This document shows positions 20,958-34,555 of a stretch of DNA of 64,000 nt, piece after piece; position 1 is the first letter of the stretch, and each line of letters starts with the position of its first letter. Under the pieces are notes generated by a model. That model worked only from the letters and a program-made list of their open reading frames with translations. It did not search any database and was not told the DNA's origin. The position numbers and the translations under genes are program-made. The DNA lies in the NCBI RefSeq assembly GCF_032854445.1, contig NC_088301.1, forward strand, positions 2,730,001 through 2,794,000, given 5' to 3'. The stretch is from Liolophura sinensis (lineage: Eukaryota > Mollusca > Polyplacophora > Chitonida > Chitonidae).

Positions 20958-23900
20958 CTTAACCAATATAGAACGCTTCTTTAACGTTTTGTCTACGAAC
21001 TTTTGCTTACAGTTTTGAGACCTGAATTAGATATTCCCTATTTAACTTAAATTTCCCCCGGGCCGATATATACAGGCTTGGTGAAAAGAGTAATATGTGG
21101 TCTTGTGTTTCGTCATTGCAGAGTAGGCACCAACGAACGAAACAAAATAACTTTAATCACAGCAACTTTAAGGCACGCAATCTCTAGTAGTTCCCATATC
21201 GTGTGCCAAGCTTAATTTATTTTAAAGCTTTGGCTATTATAAAACCTTACTTGTTGCCTGTTTTGTTTAATTCAGCTCGCGTTTATGGTGGAAAAAAATT
21301 ATTATTTATAATAAATTATTCTTTATTAAAAGTCGGAAAGATGTCTTGGGAACAAAGCTTTCGGATACTGTGACAGCAGCAACAAACTGTTTCGTTTCCA
21401 TCAGCAGGGCATCTGTTATGCACTGTATACACTGATTTATTTATGCGTTTGATTGTTGTGTAAAACTACACTTAAGAAGTTTTCACTTGTACCAGTAGAG
21501 AAATCCCCGTCCAGCGAGACGTTTTGACCTGTACATATTGTGTTCTGGCGATTGAAAGGCAAGGTTATAGAGTGGGCAGAGGAATGTTATAAATTAAACA
21601 GTGGGTTATACTTCGTTACAAACACGGGCACCCACAGGCAAACCCCAAATAACACCAAGCTGCGCAACAGTTTTATCTACACCTCTTAAGCCTTGACCAC
21701 CGCATGGTGGGTCCAGTTGTCCACTTGCAAGGCAGATACACGGCCAGGGCGTGGCCAGTCCAGTAGCTCACTCTCGATGCGGACACAGTAAACGGTCGAC
21801 CACTGCAAGGCGCATCCAGTAGCCCAGGGACCTAGCCGACTCCCGTAAGTAGGCTATGAACAGAATTGACAAAAGTAAAATTGTCTAAAGCTTAGCAAGC
21901 TTACCATAGCGGGCTACCTCGCCGCTCCGCAGCAATCTAATTGGTTGAATCAATGTTGATTGCTGCTAAATTAGAAAATATAAAGAAATTAAATTACTTT
22001 GTACAGATACCAAAAAAGATGATAATTTCTTCATCTGTTTCGTTTCTGACACAGTTTGTTAATAAAGGGCAATAATTCGCCCAACAGAAGGGATAATCGA
22101 AACAACAACAACGCATGCGTTAGGGTGATTTGTAAGCTTTAAAAACACTTTTGTTTGCCATATAAAAAACCTGATTTATTCCTACTTTTTAGAATCAATA
22201 AATAGACTTTAAAAATAGGACACACCACACTTTAAAGTCAACTTTGCTGTCTCCTGGTCACCTCCGGAACTGGCTAGGGATTTTGGGCTATAACTTTCAA
22301 AATCTAAGACGAAAGGCTTTAGCTGATAACTAAATATTTTCTTTGTGAAACGGATTAGACCAAAGTGCTAGTCGGCTAACTCAGTTAGCCGTGTAAGCAT
22401 AGACTTTAGACTTCAAGAAGTATTAAAGAATTTGTCTCAGCCGTTAGATCCTACTTCTCAACATCCACTGAGGGCTCTCCGATTAACTTCCTCATTTCAA
22501 GCAGTCGATTTTTGTCTGGGCCATCTGTCCCTGGGTGTCCGTTCGTACGTGTACATAAGTGAGAGTGACAACCACAACTGGTGAATTGGTCAGCGCGGAG
22601 GAGCCTCTATTAACTGAGGACAAAGCGGTGTGTTGGACCTCGTGCGGTGACAATGATTATAATTGGTGAGATATGCCTGGCCTGAGAGAGCCAATTATTG
22701 TCAGCTCGACTCGTGACTTGTTGGTCTCTGCGGGGAGTCTGGCAGTCAACAGTTTTCTGTATCATCAATGCTTATAAATGTCGTGTTAACGGTAAATTTG
22801 TATAAAGCGATTCTCTCTATGTGCCATAGATTTCGTACCTTGATTGTGGTTTACGGCGTAACGGTGTGAATGAATGCATATAGTCCTCTCAGGTAATGGA
22901 ACACCTCACAGGAAACATGACACACCTCTATGATCTAATATGGAACTTTTATGGCTTTTCCACCCGCAATCATTTTGCTTAGACGTACAAGCCAGCCCAT
23001 CAATCCTGCCATGTCTAAATTAGAGACGCATGGAGATTTTCTGTTTCCGTAGTCGCTAAGTCTGTGATGTTATTGTAAACCATTCACTGTTAATTTCTTA
23101 CTCATAGGATGTCATACCCTCTTTCAGTCCACTAAGAAATATTATTAGACCTCATAGGGTAATTCTCGGTACCCATTGGTCAAGATACGGTCACATGATA
23201 TTCCGCAAAACATGATCTACGACGATCACGACAAGGAATGCAAAGTAATGCACACAAAGTATTATCCCACGTTCACCAGGCAATATCCAACGTTCTCGTG
23301 CTAATGGACAACAATCACGTGCGTTTATTCCACGGCAGTTATCTCCCTTTGAGAGCTCTCTGGTGTCTTTTTGTTCGTAAAGTAAACAACCGGTCAGCTC
23401 TCGACAAGCTATATTCTTAGACCTAGGTGAACGTCACTTCTCTCGAACCAATTCCCGATGTTCCATCCCACAGCGTGCACTATCTCTATAATGTATTGCG
23501 TGTGAAAGCGGTGTGTCTAGATAGAGATATCTGATCGTGATAAATGCCTCACTCACAGACTGTCTGACAGGAGTTACATACTAGTTCATTAAGCCCCGAT
23601 TAGCAACAATTACGGTCTACTCTATGCACGCAGCCTCCAGTTGTGCTATATGTTTTCTTCCATTACGATTTTCAACCAACAGCTAGCCTAAAAGCACATC
23701 AGTTTTATCATCGTGTTTCTTTCACGGAGTGGTTAATTGAATGTGAGAAAAGTGTGAGGAATAGCATTTATCAGCTGATGCACCCATACAGAATACTAAA
23801 CTATACCCATGTTATTTGACCAAACAAGGTCGACATAAAGTTCGAATGCAACTCGAATTTATTTTGGCAACAGTTCAGTTGTCTGGTGATGTACCACACA

Positions 23901-25029
23901 AATGACTTGGTAAACTGTTTTGTTAAACTTTTGTCAGTTTTACGGTCAACTCAGCAACGCTGTTACTTTTTAACTTTTCCGTAGGCATGGCGTGTGAAGC
24001 TGGTTATAATCAGTAAGATATATTTTCAGCTCGAAGATAATGGGGTATCAGTTTTACTGCGGACAAGGTTAAGTGTTCATGTACCAGAATCCCAGGGAGA
24101 CAAGAGCTGATGTCTTTCTTCTGTGTAGGCCTACGTTGGCACTTCTAGGGCACGTTCTTCTGTTTCAGAAAAACATTATGAATATAGGCTAGGAATGAAG
24201 ATTTTGCAGCCCTTAAGCAGAATTGGAGAATGGATTCTGAAATCATGTGTTAGACTTGAAACGCTTATATATATCGGTAATATAATGAATATCAACGCCT
24301 TATCAAGATAAATGTTTCATAACCCTAAGGCCGATAAACGGGGGTGTGGAAATTCCTAAAATATACAGATGACCGGGCCATTTTATAATTGTCTGGCTAC
24401 TTGTTGAAAAGCAGCTCGATATTCGGTCCATTTTCTGATTTCACCTAGCTGAAGTCTGACCCTCTGACTAAGTCTGAGTAGTCTGTGCCAGACGTTTTAT
24501 ATTCAGACGGCTTCTAAAACTCACCTCCATCCATCAAATTCCGACGCCGTCAGCTTTTTGCCAGTCTTGCCCTCCATTCGATTTAGTGGCTGCCTCTGAT
24601 GGAATTCATAGCATAGATCCACGCCTGGTCTTATCAATGTTTGAATCGCAGATAAAAACCCTTCTTAATCAACCATAGAATTGAAAAACAACATGATTTC
24701 CCTTTCAGTCCACCCGTTATATTGCATCACAGGCCCTTACCATTAGTCTCTGTACAGCCCACAATTAGTAAAGCCAACAGCATGTTTGTCATGGTGATGT
24801 TTTTTATTCATTCTCATGCCAGATCCGTTTCAGTGGCATAAGAAGAGGTCTCGATGACGAGTGATACGGAGATAATAACATTCATAACTCTTTGGAGACA
24901 CAAGTAATTGGGTTAAGTCGAAACAGGATTAACCGTTTTTTTTTAAAGTAGAGATAATTAAATATGCAATCGTTACGTTTAATACACCGTCTGATTGTCA
25001 TAAATTCTAATGGCTGTTATTGTGAAAAA
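20958..25029. other. Long single-copy noncoding interval
   Basis: No supported ORF and no clear repeat. The part at about 22440-22760 is less AT-rich and holds homeodomain-type sites (TGATTATAATTGG, CCAATTATTG), so it could be conserved regulatory DNA, but this is only an impression from composition and motif content. The ORF at 23238-23420 (60 codons) has no recognisable features. Confidence 0.4.
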
Positions 25030-26128
25030 TATACTTTCAAGGAATGACCAGTCAATGTTCCTAGTCTTACAGTCTTGTTAATTTACTTTATAAGACCACC
25101 CTCTTGTTCATATGGCGGTCAGCCTTGGGATAGGTCAAGCTAGAATATATGTTCTGATGGTGATCCTAAAGGCAGACTGACTTTAGTGAATGTAAGCGAC
25201 AAGGAGAGCGTGCATGCTCCAGTCTGTGACGTCTTGCTCAGGCTATCAGCTGGTCTTTTTCTTCTCATCTGTAATAATTGTCAGTCGAACAGAGCTTTTC
25301 AATTTCTCTCACATTTCTCTTTTTCCAAATTTACTCAATACTCTTGTCAGTCTGCCAGAAACATGTTCCACAACATTAAACCGACGTGAAGTATTGTGTC
25401 AGGGAGTAAAAGTAACATTGTGGAAATGATAGTTTCTGCAGTTGTTCTTGTCGATGCACACTGTGGCCTGCCATTACGCCGTCTGAAAATAAAGCTGAGA
25501 GATGGATACTTTTGCTGTATTGTATGCTATTCATCAACTACCGTCACTCACGGCAAACGAGACGTTCATTCGGCTCATCCCGACTGAAAATATGTTAAGG
25601 GATCATTATCATGCTTGCGTGGCAAGCACACTGTCGTCGCTGATCTGGGTTTTCTTCAGGTGCTGTAGTCTTGTATATGTCTTTACATTAAAAGGCTTCA
25701 CCGGTTTTGAACTCCCTGGGTCAAATAATGTATTTTACGATGTCAGGAGTTTTAATTCTAGCATAGTTAAGCATGATATCTGGCAAAACGGTGTGTCAAT
25801 GGCAAAATGCGCTGGAAATCCAGTTTGGTGCCTTGTCTTTAAATGTTTTAACTCAATAGATACATGATCTCTCATGGTTATAACATAATTTACAGGCAAT
25901 AAGCTCAAATCAAAATCTCACGTGGTTTCTTCTGATTTAAATGCAGCCAGCCAGGAGCTTAAACGCAGTCTTATGTATGGACAAACCTTATTTTTTTTTA
26001 AATCTCCATATAATACGAGTGACCGAGTGTCATGCTGTTTGCGTTACGCCATTATTATTCATAGTGTATATTTAAACCAATCAGTAAGCCTTGGAAATTC
26101 TGCCATTTTCTTATCCATCTTATATTTA

Positions 26129-26350
26129 AGATTTATTTATTTATTTGATTGATGTTTTACGCCGTACTCAAGAATATTTCACGACGACGGCCAGCTTTCT
26201 GGTGGGAGGAAAGCGGGCAGAACCCGAGGGAAACCCACGACCATCCGCATGTTTCTGTCAGACTTTCCCACGTACGACCTGAGAGGAAGCCAGCATGAGC
26301 TAAACTTGAACTCACAGCGACTGCATTGGTGGGAGGCTCCTGGGTCATTG
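26129..26350 (-). mobile_element. SINE-A, nearly full length, head truncated
   Basis: An ATTT tail, GATGTTTTACGCCGTACTCA, AAGAATATTTCACGACGACG, CCCACGACCATCCGCATG and the B-box region CTTGAACTCACAGCGACTGC follow the reverse complement of 53824-54095. The A-box end is missing. The minus-strand 80-codon frame at 26157-26399 is inside the SINE and is not a gene. Confidence 0.88.
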
Positions 26351-28687
26351 GGTAGTAAAATGTATTATGTTGTTTGCAAGGAAATTCATCATGAAGCACA
26401 CAAATAATACTTCAGCAACAGGCCGTTATCGAAACGGTCACCTGTACGGGTAATTTTGCACTGTTATACAAGCATAATTGCCGGTTTATGGCTTACACCA
26501 GTAGTGCTGCAGAGACACATTGCTGATTTACAACTCACATTTCCGCTTACTTAGGTATCTCCACGTTGGCATCTCCAATCTTTCCACAACCACACTGACA
26601 GAGTCGATGGAGGACATAGGAGTAATTCATTCAGTGACCCTCCACTTGATCTCGATTTGATAAATTCCTCACTTCTCTGGAGTCAAGCGGCCATGGCAGC
26701 AGGACGATATTTTGACGCCAGGGTGGTTTTGACGGAGAACTGTACAAGATGAGTCCATCGATAAATGAGAGGATAATTGCCCACAGGGATTCGTGCACTA
26801 TACTTTCTCCATGAGGTGGCCATTTGACCAAGTATGCTGCTGTCGTATAGTTTTATCTCCTTCTCAGTTATGCAAGACATGCTGACCTTTTACCGTGACT
26901 ACGGGGTTTTTTTTCTATTGAAAACAATCTTGAGTATTCCATGGACAACATCAAGTATCCATTTCAGGAAAAGTTTTCATCATCACTGACCGTCGGTGAG
27001 GACGAAATGGATAGGGAGAAGAAATGAAACGGCTGGTTGGTGTCGGACAAGCAGGAGGATCGTGTGAGGCGGAGCTGAGTAGATTTCTGACCAATGTACA
27101 GCACCATAATTTGGCACAAACCATTTGACTGTAAAATAGGAATGATGCAGATTCCAGAAACTGACCAAGATTTAACTTTTACACGTAACTTGCATTATGT
27201 AGATATTGGTATCTCAAATGCTATTTCTATATATCTTATCATGAGAGATATGTATGGTAAGCTCTTACACCTGAAGTTTCAGCTGAGTTGTAAAACATCA
27301 TTTAGATTTGAATTGATGGTTTTAAGGTGTCACAGATCCTTCAAAAATTAGGTAATACGCATATGGTTTAATAGGGACTGTTCATGGACAGATGCTGTTT
27401 TCTTTACCAGAAACAAATGCACACCTATCAATCTTTATCGAAAACAACTCGAGGTTCACGTTTAGAATTTTTGTACTCATCAAAACTTAAGCCTTATACC
27501 AGACCCAGGCCGGATGTGAGCGCAAGATTTTTCCATGAAACAAGAGCTATGTGACAGCCAGCTAATACAGACATTGGTTATAATCATCTACCACTAAGAG
27601 AAGAATTTGGGAGAAGATCTTGTCTATTGTCGTTTGCGAAGTAAGAACACTCCTACTATGTGACTGACGCAGTTATTCCAAAATGTTGTGGTATTTGTCG
27701 TCTTGGGCGTTCAGGTAAAACCACATTATCTACTCATGTGTTTGATATTTTAACCTATAGAAATGCGATCAGACCAAAAGGGCTATCACCATTTGCAGTG
27801 GTGATTAAGTATGGTCTTTCTTTGGTCAATTCAGTATTAATTAAACCCGTTTTATTTCTTATGACTTCAAAATTACACACCTCTTCTTAGGACAACAGAG
27901 AAAGTCTTATGTCTTATGACGACACTGAGTGCTTTATGTAGGCCTACATAGGGCACAAAGTAGCTGTAAAGGCCTTTGTATCGGTGTACCCCTTTTACAA
28001 ATTGTACGTGTCCTTAGCGGTAAATAAGCGTATCTGCTATGGCGGTGGAGTACCTACATGTTCAGATCTGCTTGCCATGGACGTTACGAGTACACAACAC
28101 AACATTGGCTTTGGTAGACGGTCCCTCTTCGCTAGGCAGGTCGCATGTAACAGATGTGGGTACTCAATAGTTCCTTGTTTCTCTTACTGATATCCAATTT
28201 GTTTTCAGTATGAGTTGAAGTGTGTTTTGCATGAGTTCCGTTGTAGTTCCAGGAAATGAAGATGCTAGCTGGTCGGCTAAAGTGGCATTGCTGCTCCCTT
28301 TTCTGTTTGTTCCCTTTCTTGTAATTTTAGTTACAGAATAACCTGGCATATACACTTTTCGTTGACGCTCATACGGTTTTGGTATAAATCAGTCCCGTCA
28401 AGGGACTGACACACGGTAATATCCTAAACACCATTAAATTTTTTTGTAAAATACACCTTTTTTATTTGGTGCGTAGGTAAGTACAGATTATCTAACCTAT
28501 CCACGTATCCTATCGGTTAATATGTAATGTAAGAAGCTAGCAAACCTCTATTATAACATAAAACATCTTCCCTACAGTATGTTTGGAATATTGGCTCATG
28601 CAAAGCTGTCTAAATAGTCATTATTTCCTTTTTTCACAAAAGGCAGGTCAGTCTTCCATGAAAAGTATCCCTGGAACACAATGGTGT

Positions 28688-28728
28688 CTATGTTCTTGTG
28701 GCATGCGGATAGCGGATAGACATTTTCA
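28688..28728 (+). repeat. Single, unexpanded unit of the 40-bp minisatellite
   Basis: CTATGTTCTTGTGGCATGCG and the following GGATAGACATTTT align with one unit of the array at 5941-6737, and the preceding AACACAATG matches the sequence just before that array. Here the unit occurs once. Confidence 0.7.
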
Positions 28729-29242
28729 CTTGTTTCCTAGAAAATATTTGTTTGGGAGAATTTCTATTATCTAAAAGATACACGTGCTTAGCTGAATTAA
28801 TTATTTTGTTCAAGATATTTCATTGTAAATATTCATTGTAAAAAGCGTAAGAAGTATGAATAAAATCAGGAGCCCGGCTTTGAAGACAACAAATCAATCA
28901 ATCAATCAGTGATAATGACATTTAGCTTGGAAAGATAACGACCTTCACCATGAAATTCACAAGACCGTCAGATTTGAGGGCCACAGTTCCGTGACCACAA
29001 ATAGAGTTTCATCAAGGAAGATAGCTCCTTCGGGAGATTTATATTCAGAACGTATCAGCGAGTACCAAATTGACTCGGGTCGTGCTATTCCTGGCTTGTC
29101 ACTGTTCTAATCGTATTGGGTAAAGTGTATGGTGCAGAGATATGAAGTTTTAAATCTCAAGCGATATGTTGTACCTCTGCCCCTTACGTTCGTTACCACC
29201 TGACTGTCTGCGGACTCATTTCACTCACCGGATAGTAAATTC

Positions 29243-29625
29243 ATTTAGCATTCTGATCATTCATTTGATAATGGAGTCAGTTTGGGCACTCAGATCATTC
29301 ATCTGATAATGGAGTCAGTTTGGCACTCAGATCATTCATCTGATAATGAAAGTCAGTTTGGACACTCGACTCATTCATTTGATAATGGAGTCAGGCTGAA
29401 CATTCTGATCATTCATCTGATAATGGAGTCAGTTTGGCACTCAGATCAATCATCTGATAATAGAATCAGTTTGGGCAGTCGGATCATTCATCTGATAATG
29501 GAGTCAGTCTGGACACTCATATGATTAATCTAATACTGAATTTCTGAGATCATTGATCTACCATTAGAATCACTTTGGACTGGCCTATTATTTACCTGAT
29601 ATTGAGATAATTTAAGGCCCTTAAA
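29243..29625. repeat. 37-bp minisatellite, degenerating to the right
   Basis: The unit is GATCATTCATCTGATAATGG followed by AGTCAGTTTGGCACTCA (37 bp). It is regular to about 29520 and then increasingly diverged. Scattered related words (ATTCATCTGATATTGGAT) continue to about 30380. The 80-codon frame across it is an array artefact. Confidence 0.88.
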
Positions 29626-29649
29626 TCATTCGATTTGATTTATTACTAG

Positions 29650-29755
29650 GGTAAGTGAGTGAGTGAGTGCTTTAAGTGAGTGGGATTTAACGTCGTACTC
29701 AACAATTTTTCAGTCATATGACGACGAAGGAATCCTTAGGGTGTATGTAATGTGC
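29650..29755 (-). mobile_element. SINE-B 3' fragment
   Basis: A GAGTGAGTGAGTG tail, then TTTAACGTCGTACTCAACAA, TTTTTCAGTCATATGACGAC and GAAGGAATCCTTAGGGTG, matching the 3' part of SINE-B (compare 59530-59610). It is 5'-truncated and sits in the decaying 37-bp array. Confidence 0.85.
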
Positions 29756-30455
29756 GATTTACTATTGGAGAGGCTTTGATCAGTGATTCTTCACAAGTTC
29801 ATGGATCCACGTTAAACAAACCGGTAGTTCATCTGACACTTGATTAAGTCTGGCCTCACCTATTATATTTTACATGATGATATTGGATTCACCTTTAACT
29901 GTATAATAATCATTCTTTTTTGGATTCAGTTTGCACTCGAATAATCCATCTGAAGTTTAATTTACTGAATCATTCATCTGATATTGGATCCATTTTTAAA
30001 CAGTCTGATTTTTCCGTATGATGCAAAATTTCCCCAGAACACCCAGTCCTTCATTCCAAAGTGAAGCATGATTTCTGAGCTTTCATTAGTTTTTTTTATT
30101 TTAGATACTTAGCCGGCAACTGTAAACATATATCTTCTATTGATTTACTCGGAGAACTATAATATTTCATCTGATAAAGACTTCACCTTTACATTTTTAA
30201 TAATTCATCCGATATTGGATACATATTAAACACTTCCATTATTCGCCTGATAATAAATTCACATTGGACATCTCTGATATCCTATTGATTTTTAATTGTC
30301 CTTTAAACACACTGATCATTTGTCTCATACTGTAATCATGTTTGACACTCCAATCTTGTACATGGTATTAATTATTTCTTTAGATATTCCGCTGGGATTT
30401 CATTGGCCGATTTAGCAGTTTTCGACATGCACAAAAGTTATAAAGATTTAGTCCT

Positions 30456-31436
30456 TCAACTCTTGTCGCTGTCTCCTGCTGTCAAGCACACATCCCGCAA
30501 CCTGATGTCGTCTTCCATTCGGTTCCCTCGTTTAATTGATGTTAAAGGGTTGTCACAATCTTCTCTCTGTCTCCTACTGCCAAGTACACATCCCGCAACC
30601 TGATGTCGTCTTCCATTCGGTTCCCTCGTTTAATGGATGTTAAAGGGTTGTCACAATCTTCTCTCTGTCTCCTGCTGCCAGGAACACATCCCGCAACCTG
30701 ACGTCGCCTTCCATTCGGTTCCCTCGTTTAATGGATGTTAAAGGGTTGTCACAATCTTCTCTCTGTCTCCTGCTGCCAAGCACACATCCCGCAACCTGAT
30801 GTCGTCTTCCATTCGGTTCCCTCGTTTAATGGATGTTAAAGGGTTGTCACAATCTTCTCTCTGTCTCCTGCTGCCAGGCACACATCCCGCAACCTGACGT
30901 CGCCTTCCATTCGGTTCCCTCGTTTAATGGATGTTAAAGGGTTGTCACAATCTTCTCTCTGTCTCCTGCTGCCAAGCACACATCCCGCAACCTGATGTCG
31001 TCTTCCATTCGGTTCCCTCGTTTAATGGATGTTAAAGGGTTGTCACAACCTTCTCACTGTCTCCTGCTGTCAAGCACACATCCCGCAACCTGATCTCGTC
31101 ACCTGCTGCCAAGCACACATCCCGTAATTTGATGTCGTCATGCATTCATTCTCCGTGTTTAATGGATGTTAAAAGGTTGTCACAATCTTCTCACTGTCTC
31201 CTGCTGTCAAGCACACATCCTACAACTTGATCTCGTCACCTGCTGCCAAGCACACATCCCCCAACCTGATCTCGTCTTCTGTTGTCAAGCACACATCCCG
31301 TAACCTTATATGGTCTCAGGCTACCAAGCACACATCTCCCAACCTGATATCGTCTCCTGCTGCCAAGCACACATCCCCCAACCTGATGTCTTGCATTCAG
31401 TTCCCGTGTTAAATGGATGTTAAAAGGTTGTCACAA
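30456..31436. repeat. 98-bp minisatellite with dimeric higher-order structure
   Basis: GGTTGTCACAATCTTCTCTC recurs at 30548, 30646, 30744, 30842, 30940 and 31038, exactly 98 bp apart. Alternate units read CCAAG...GATGTCGTC and CCAGG...GACGTCGCC, a 196-bp dimeric unit. The right part (31100-31400) decays into subunits of about 39 bp with CTGCCAAGCACACATCCC. Confidence 0.92.
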
Positions 31437-31544
31437 AAATTTAATCTTGCTAAAACAGACGTTGTAAAAAAATGACATATCCACTTATACTTGTCCAGTA
31501 TTTTCAGTCATATTTTTCCAGATTGAAAACCATGAAGCCTTAAT

Positions 31545-32107
31545 CATCCCTTGGTTCAGCACAAACATTCATCCCTTGGCTCAAACAATCATCCCTCGGT
31601 TCAGCACAAACAACCATCCCTTGGTTAAGCACAAACAATCATCGGTTGGTTCAGCACAAACAATCACCCGTTGGTTCAGCACAAACAATCATCGGTTGGT
31701 TTAGCACAAACAATCATTGATTGGTTCAGCACAAACAATCACCCGTTGGTTCAGCACATACAATCATCCCTTGGTTCGGCAGAAACAATCTTCCGTTGGT
31801 TCAGCACAAACAATCACCCGTTGGTTCAGCACAAACAATCACCCGTTGGTTCAGCAGTAACAATCACCCGTTGGTTCAGCAGTAACAATCACCCGTTGGT
31901 TCAGCACAAACAATCACCCATTGGTTCAGCACAAACAATCATCCCTTGGTTCAGCACAAACAATCACCCGTTGGTTCAGCACAAACAATCACCTTGGTTA
32001 AGCACAAACAATCACCCGTTGGTTCAGCACAAAGAATCATCCCTTGGTTCAGCAGTAACAATCACCCGTTGGTTCAGCAAACAATCATCCCTTGGTTCAG
32101 CACAAAC
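31545..32107. repeat. 25-bp minisatellite, about 22 copies
   Basis: The unit is ATCACCCGTTGGTTCAGCAC plus AAACA, with CATCCCTTGG variants. Because 25 is not a multiple of 3, one 156-codon frame (31671-32141) reads all three phases as a 25-residue peptide repeat. That frame is an array artefact. Confidence 0.93.
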
Positions 32108-32159
32108 CCCGTACATAGGCAAGCCAAGTCTTCACAAGTGAAAATTGTTGTCCAGTGAA

Positions 32160-34162
32160 TTACAGATTTATCCTCGTTATGCAAAGAACTAGAAAAAGGT
32201 CTAAAACTGCAGGCTCAAAATATGGTATCATGATATTTTAGTGATATTGGTATGTATTAATTTATAAATTTTCCTAGTTGTTCGGCGTTTTCTGTTGAGT
32301 GTTGTATTGAAAATTGGCCTGACAACCACTAACCTGGAACCTCCATTACAGTTGACGAGTGGTACATGAAGGTAATTATTGATCGTCGTGCCGTTCTGTG
32401 ATTTTATTCTCTTTTGTCATTGAGTTACCTTACTAAAGGCGAACCAGAACCCTTTATTTCGTAGGGTGAAACGTGTTCATTCACCAAAAACGTCGCTGTA
32501 CTGGTCCACCCGTGCGTTGCCAGTACAGATAAAAGGAAGATTTGTTGCTTTGTGACGACACATTCTACCATGTGTAATACCAGGGAGATCTTTTGAAACC
32601 GGAGATACCCTTATTATGGCGGCTATTTCCAGGAATCAATACACACGCGGGGCGCTGCCTTCATTGTAGGGTTCAGGAAGTACCGGGTGTCTGGAGATAA
32701 ACAGTCACAACTTGATGCCAAGATGTTAGCTTTGCTTATAAGACAATTACCCCGGAGGAAAACTTTGCCAAACAAAAATATGGACAAAGTTCAAACGACT
32801 GGCTGTGTAAGCTAAAATCTGGCGGAAACGCTTCATTGCAATGTTGCCATTCGGATGAAATAATCCCTCAGGTACATTCTTCAGAGAAGTTCATTTCGTG
32901 ATATACAGTATGAACATAAAAGCAGGGAAAACCAGTACTAATGTCGTGATAATCTATACAGCAGTAAACATCCAAGAGCGACAGACTGTGGCTATCATGT
33001 ACTCGTGTGTATCACAGCCATGAAATAAATCAGAACATGGTTTGATCGTTTACTTAACGCTATATACTACTGCATCAGCCACACGATACATTACTCTGAT
33101 TTCTCTGAGCCGTTTTGCTTTGTTCTAGTAAGTAATGTTTGTACAGGAACATCAGGGAACATCAATGATCAACAGCCGACCAACTTCACAGAGATTGCAC
33201 AAAGGAAGGAAATAGTTATATACGTGTGACACAAAGAAGCAATTTCAGGTTCATGCGGTGGGAAGCAGAGTGTATTGCCCTCATTACAGTTTATCAGACG
33301 CGAGATGCACTTCAGGCATGTGTTAAGTGAACTCAAACTATACTGTCATTATGTATGCTGTACATGTATATTATGTAGAAGGCAACCTTGCATTAAGTGA
33401 GCAAATCCGCCTACGAATTCAAATCTGAAATGCTGTGAATTTCAAATTCTGTAATATCAACATTACAAACATTAGCCGTTGCACACATGAAGTGTCCCTA
33501 TTACCGACGTATTTTACAAAGAAAGAAGGCAAAACACATGACAAAATCGAGAAAACACCACTTAATGTGGATATTATTATGTCTAAAACATCATTTTTGT
33601 TTGTCAATGAAGCCACGAGACTTTGTAATAACAAAAGTAATATCTATGAATTATGTGAAAGAGCGCATTTCTCACTTAAGGAAATCCCGATATTTGACCT
33701 ATGAATAAATCTAAAAAAACAAATCTAACTCGTAAACATGTTCAGATTCATTTGCAGAAATAAGCAGCAAGACGGTGCACTGTTCTGAGAGGTACATGTA
33801 AACTTACCAGCCGGTATGTTGTGCAACACACTCGATGTTGTTTGGGAGGTTCTCTCCGTTTAATATGTATATTTGCACGCGCTGAGTCACAACAGTTCAG
33901 TTCGGTTTCAATTTTTAATGAATGACTTAAGCAAATGTACTTCTTGTCTCTCAGATATACGCATATGTAGAGGTTGGTGGCATGGAATGTTACATAATAT
34001 AACAAAAGTCATATATGACTATGAGAAGAGCTAAAATGTATAGTTAACATTGGCCCGGCGTAATCCAAAACATTCATAGATAAATCGAGCTGCTTTACAC
34101 AAAGTATCATAGATTTAGAAGATAAAAGTTCAACCAGTTTGAAAGTACTGTTTTTTTTTTCA
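32160..34162. other. No recognised feature
   Basis: Noncoding DNA with short unsupported frames (33419-33708 on both strands). No repeat or RNA gene was recognised. Confidence 0.5.
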
Positions 34163-34278
34163 AATATATTTATTTATTTATTTGATTGGTGATTTACGCC
34201 CTACTCAAGAATATTTCACTTATTGTGGTGGGATGAAACCGGGCAGAGCCCGGGGAGAACCCACGACCATCCGGTGGT
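34163..34278 (-). mobile_element. SINE-A 3' fragment
   Basis: The TTTATTTATTTATTTGATTG tail, GATTTACGCCCTACTCAAGA, GAAACCGGGCAGAGCCCGGG and CCCACGACCATCCG match SINE-A in reverse. It is 5'-truncated, with a small internal deletion around the GCGGCCAGCATTA position. Confidence 0.87.
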
Positions 34279-34289
34279 TATTTTCCGTT

Positions 34290-34555
34290 TACCAGTGGTA
34301 ACTTTCTCGCTTGGCGTTCAGAATGAAGGGGATAGTGCAACGACTGGTTGATCTCCCGTATCAGCATAATGGCTCGTGCGGGGCGGCTTACTTGCCTTCG
34401 TTTCAGTTGAGCAGAACTAGATAAAAGAGCGGCGGAAGTCCGTCTGCAACAAGGAGACGCATTACACGTACATGCACTCTAAGGACTCCTTCGTCGTCAT
34501 ATAATTGAAAAGTTAACTCGTTTAACCCCACGTAGTCACTCACTCACTCTACATC
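34290..34555 (+). mobile_element. SINE-B, head-truncated
   Basis: GTGGTAACTTTCTCGCTTGG, CGACTGGTTGATCTCCCGTA, GGCTTACTTGCCTTCG and CTCCTTCGTCGTCATATAAT follow SINE-B from its post-tRNA region to the CACTCACTCACT tail. It lies directly beside a SINE-A fragment of opposite orientation. Confidence 0.87.

Larger units (their letters stand above)
25030..28920. repeat. Segmental duplication, right copy
   Basis: Colinear with 1-6960. It lacks the MITE, the SINE-B, the 34-bp triplication and the 40-bp array of the left copy, but carries its own SINE-A (26129-26350). Frames in it (121 codons at 25502-25867 and smaller) are not conserved in the left copy, which argues against a gene. Confidence 0.8.

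Noticed and set aside
31671-32141. 156-codon plus frame
   Set aside because: Generated by the 25-bp minisatellite; the peptide repeats every 25 residues.
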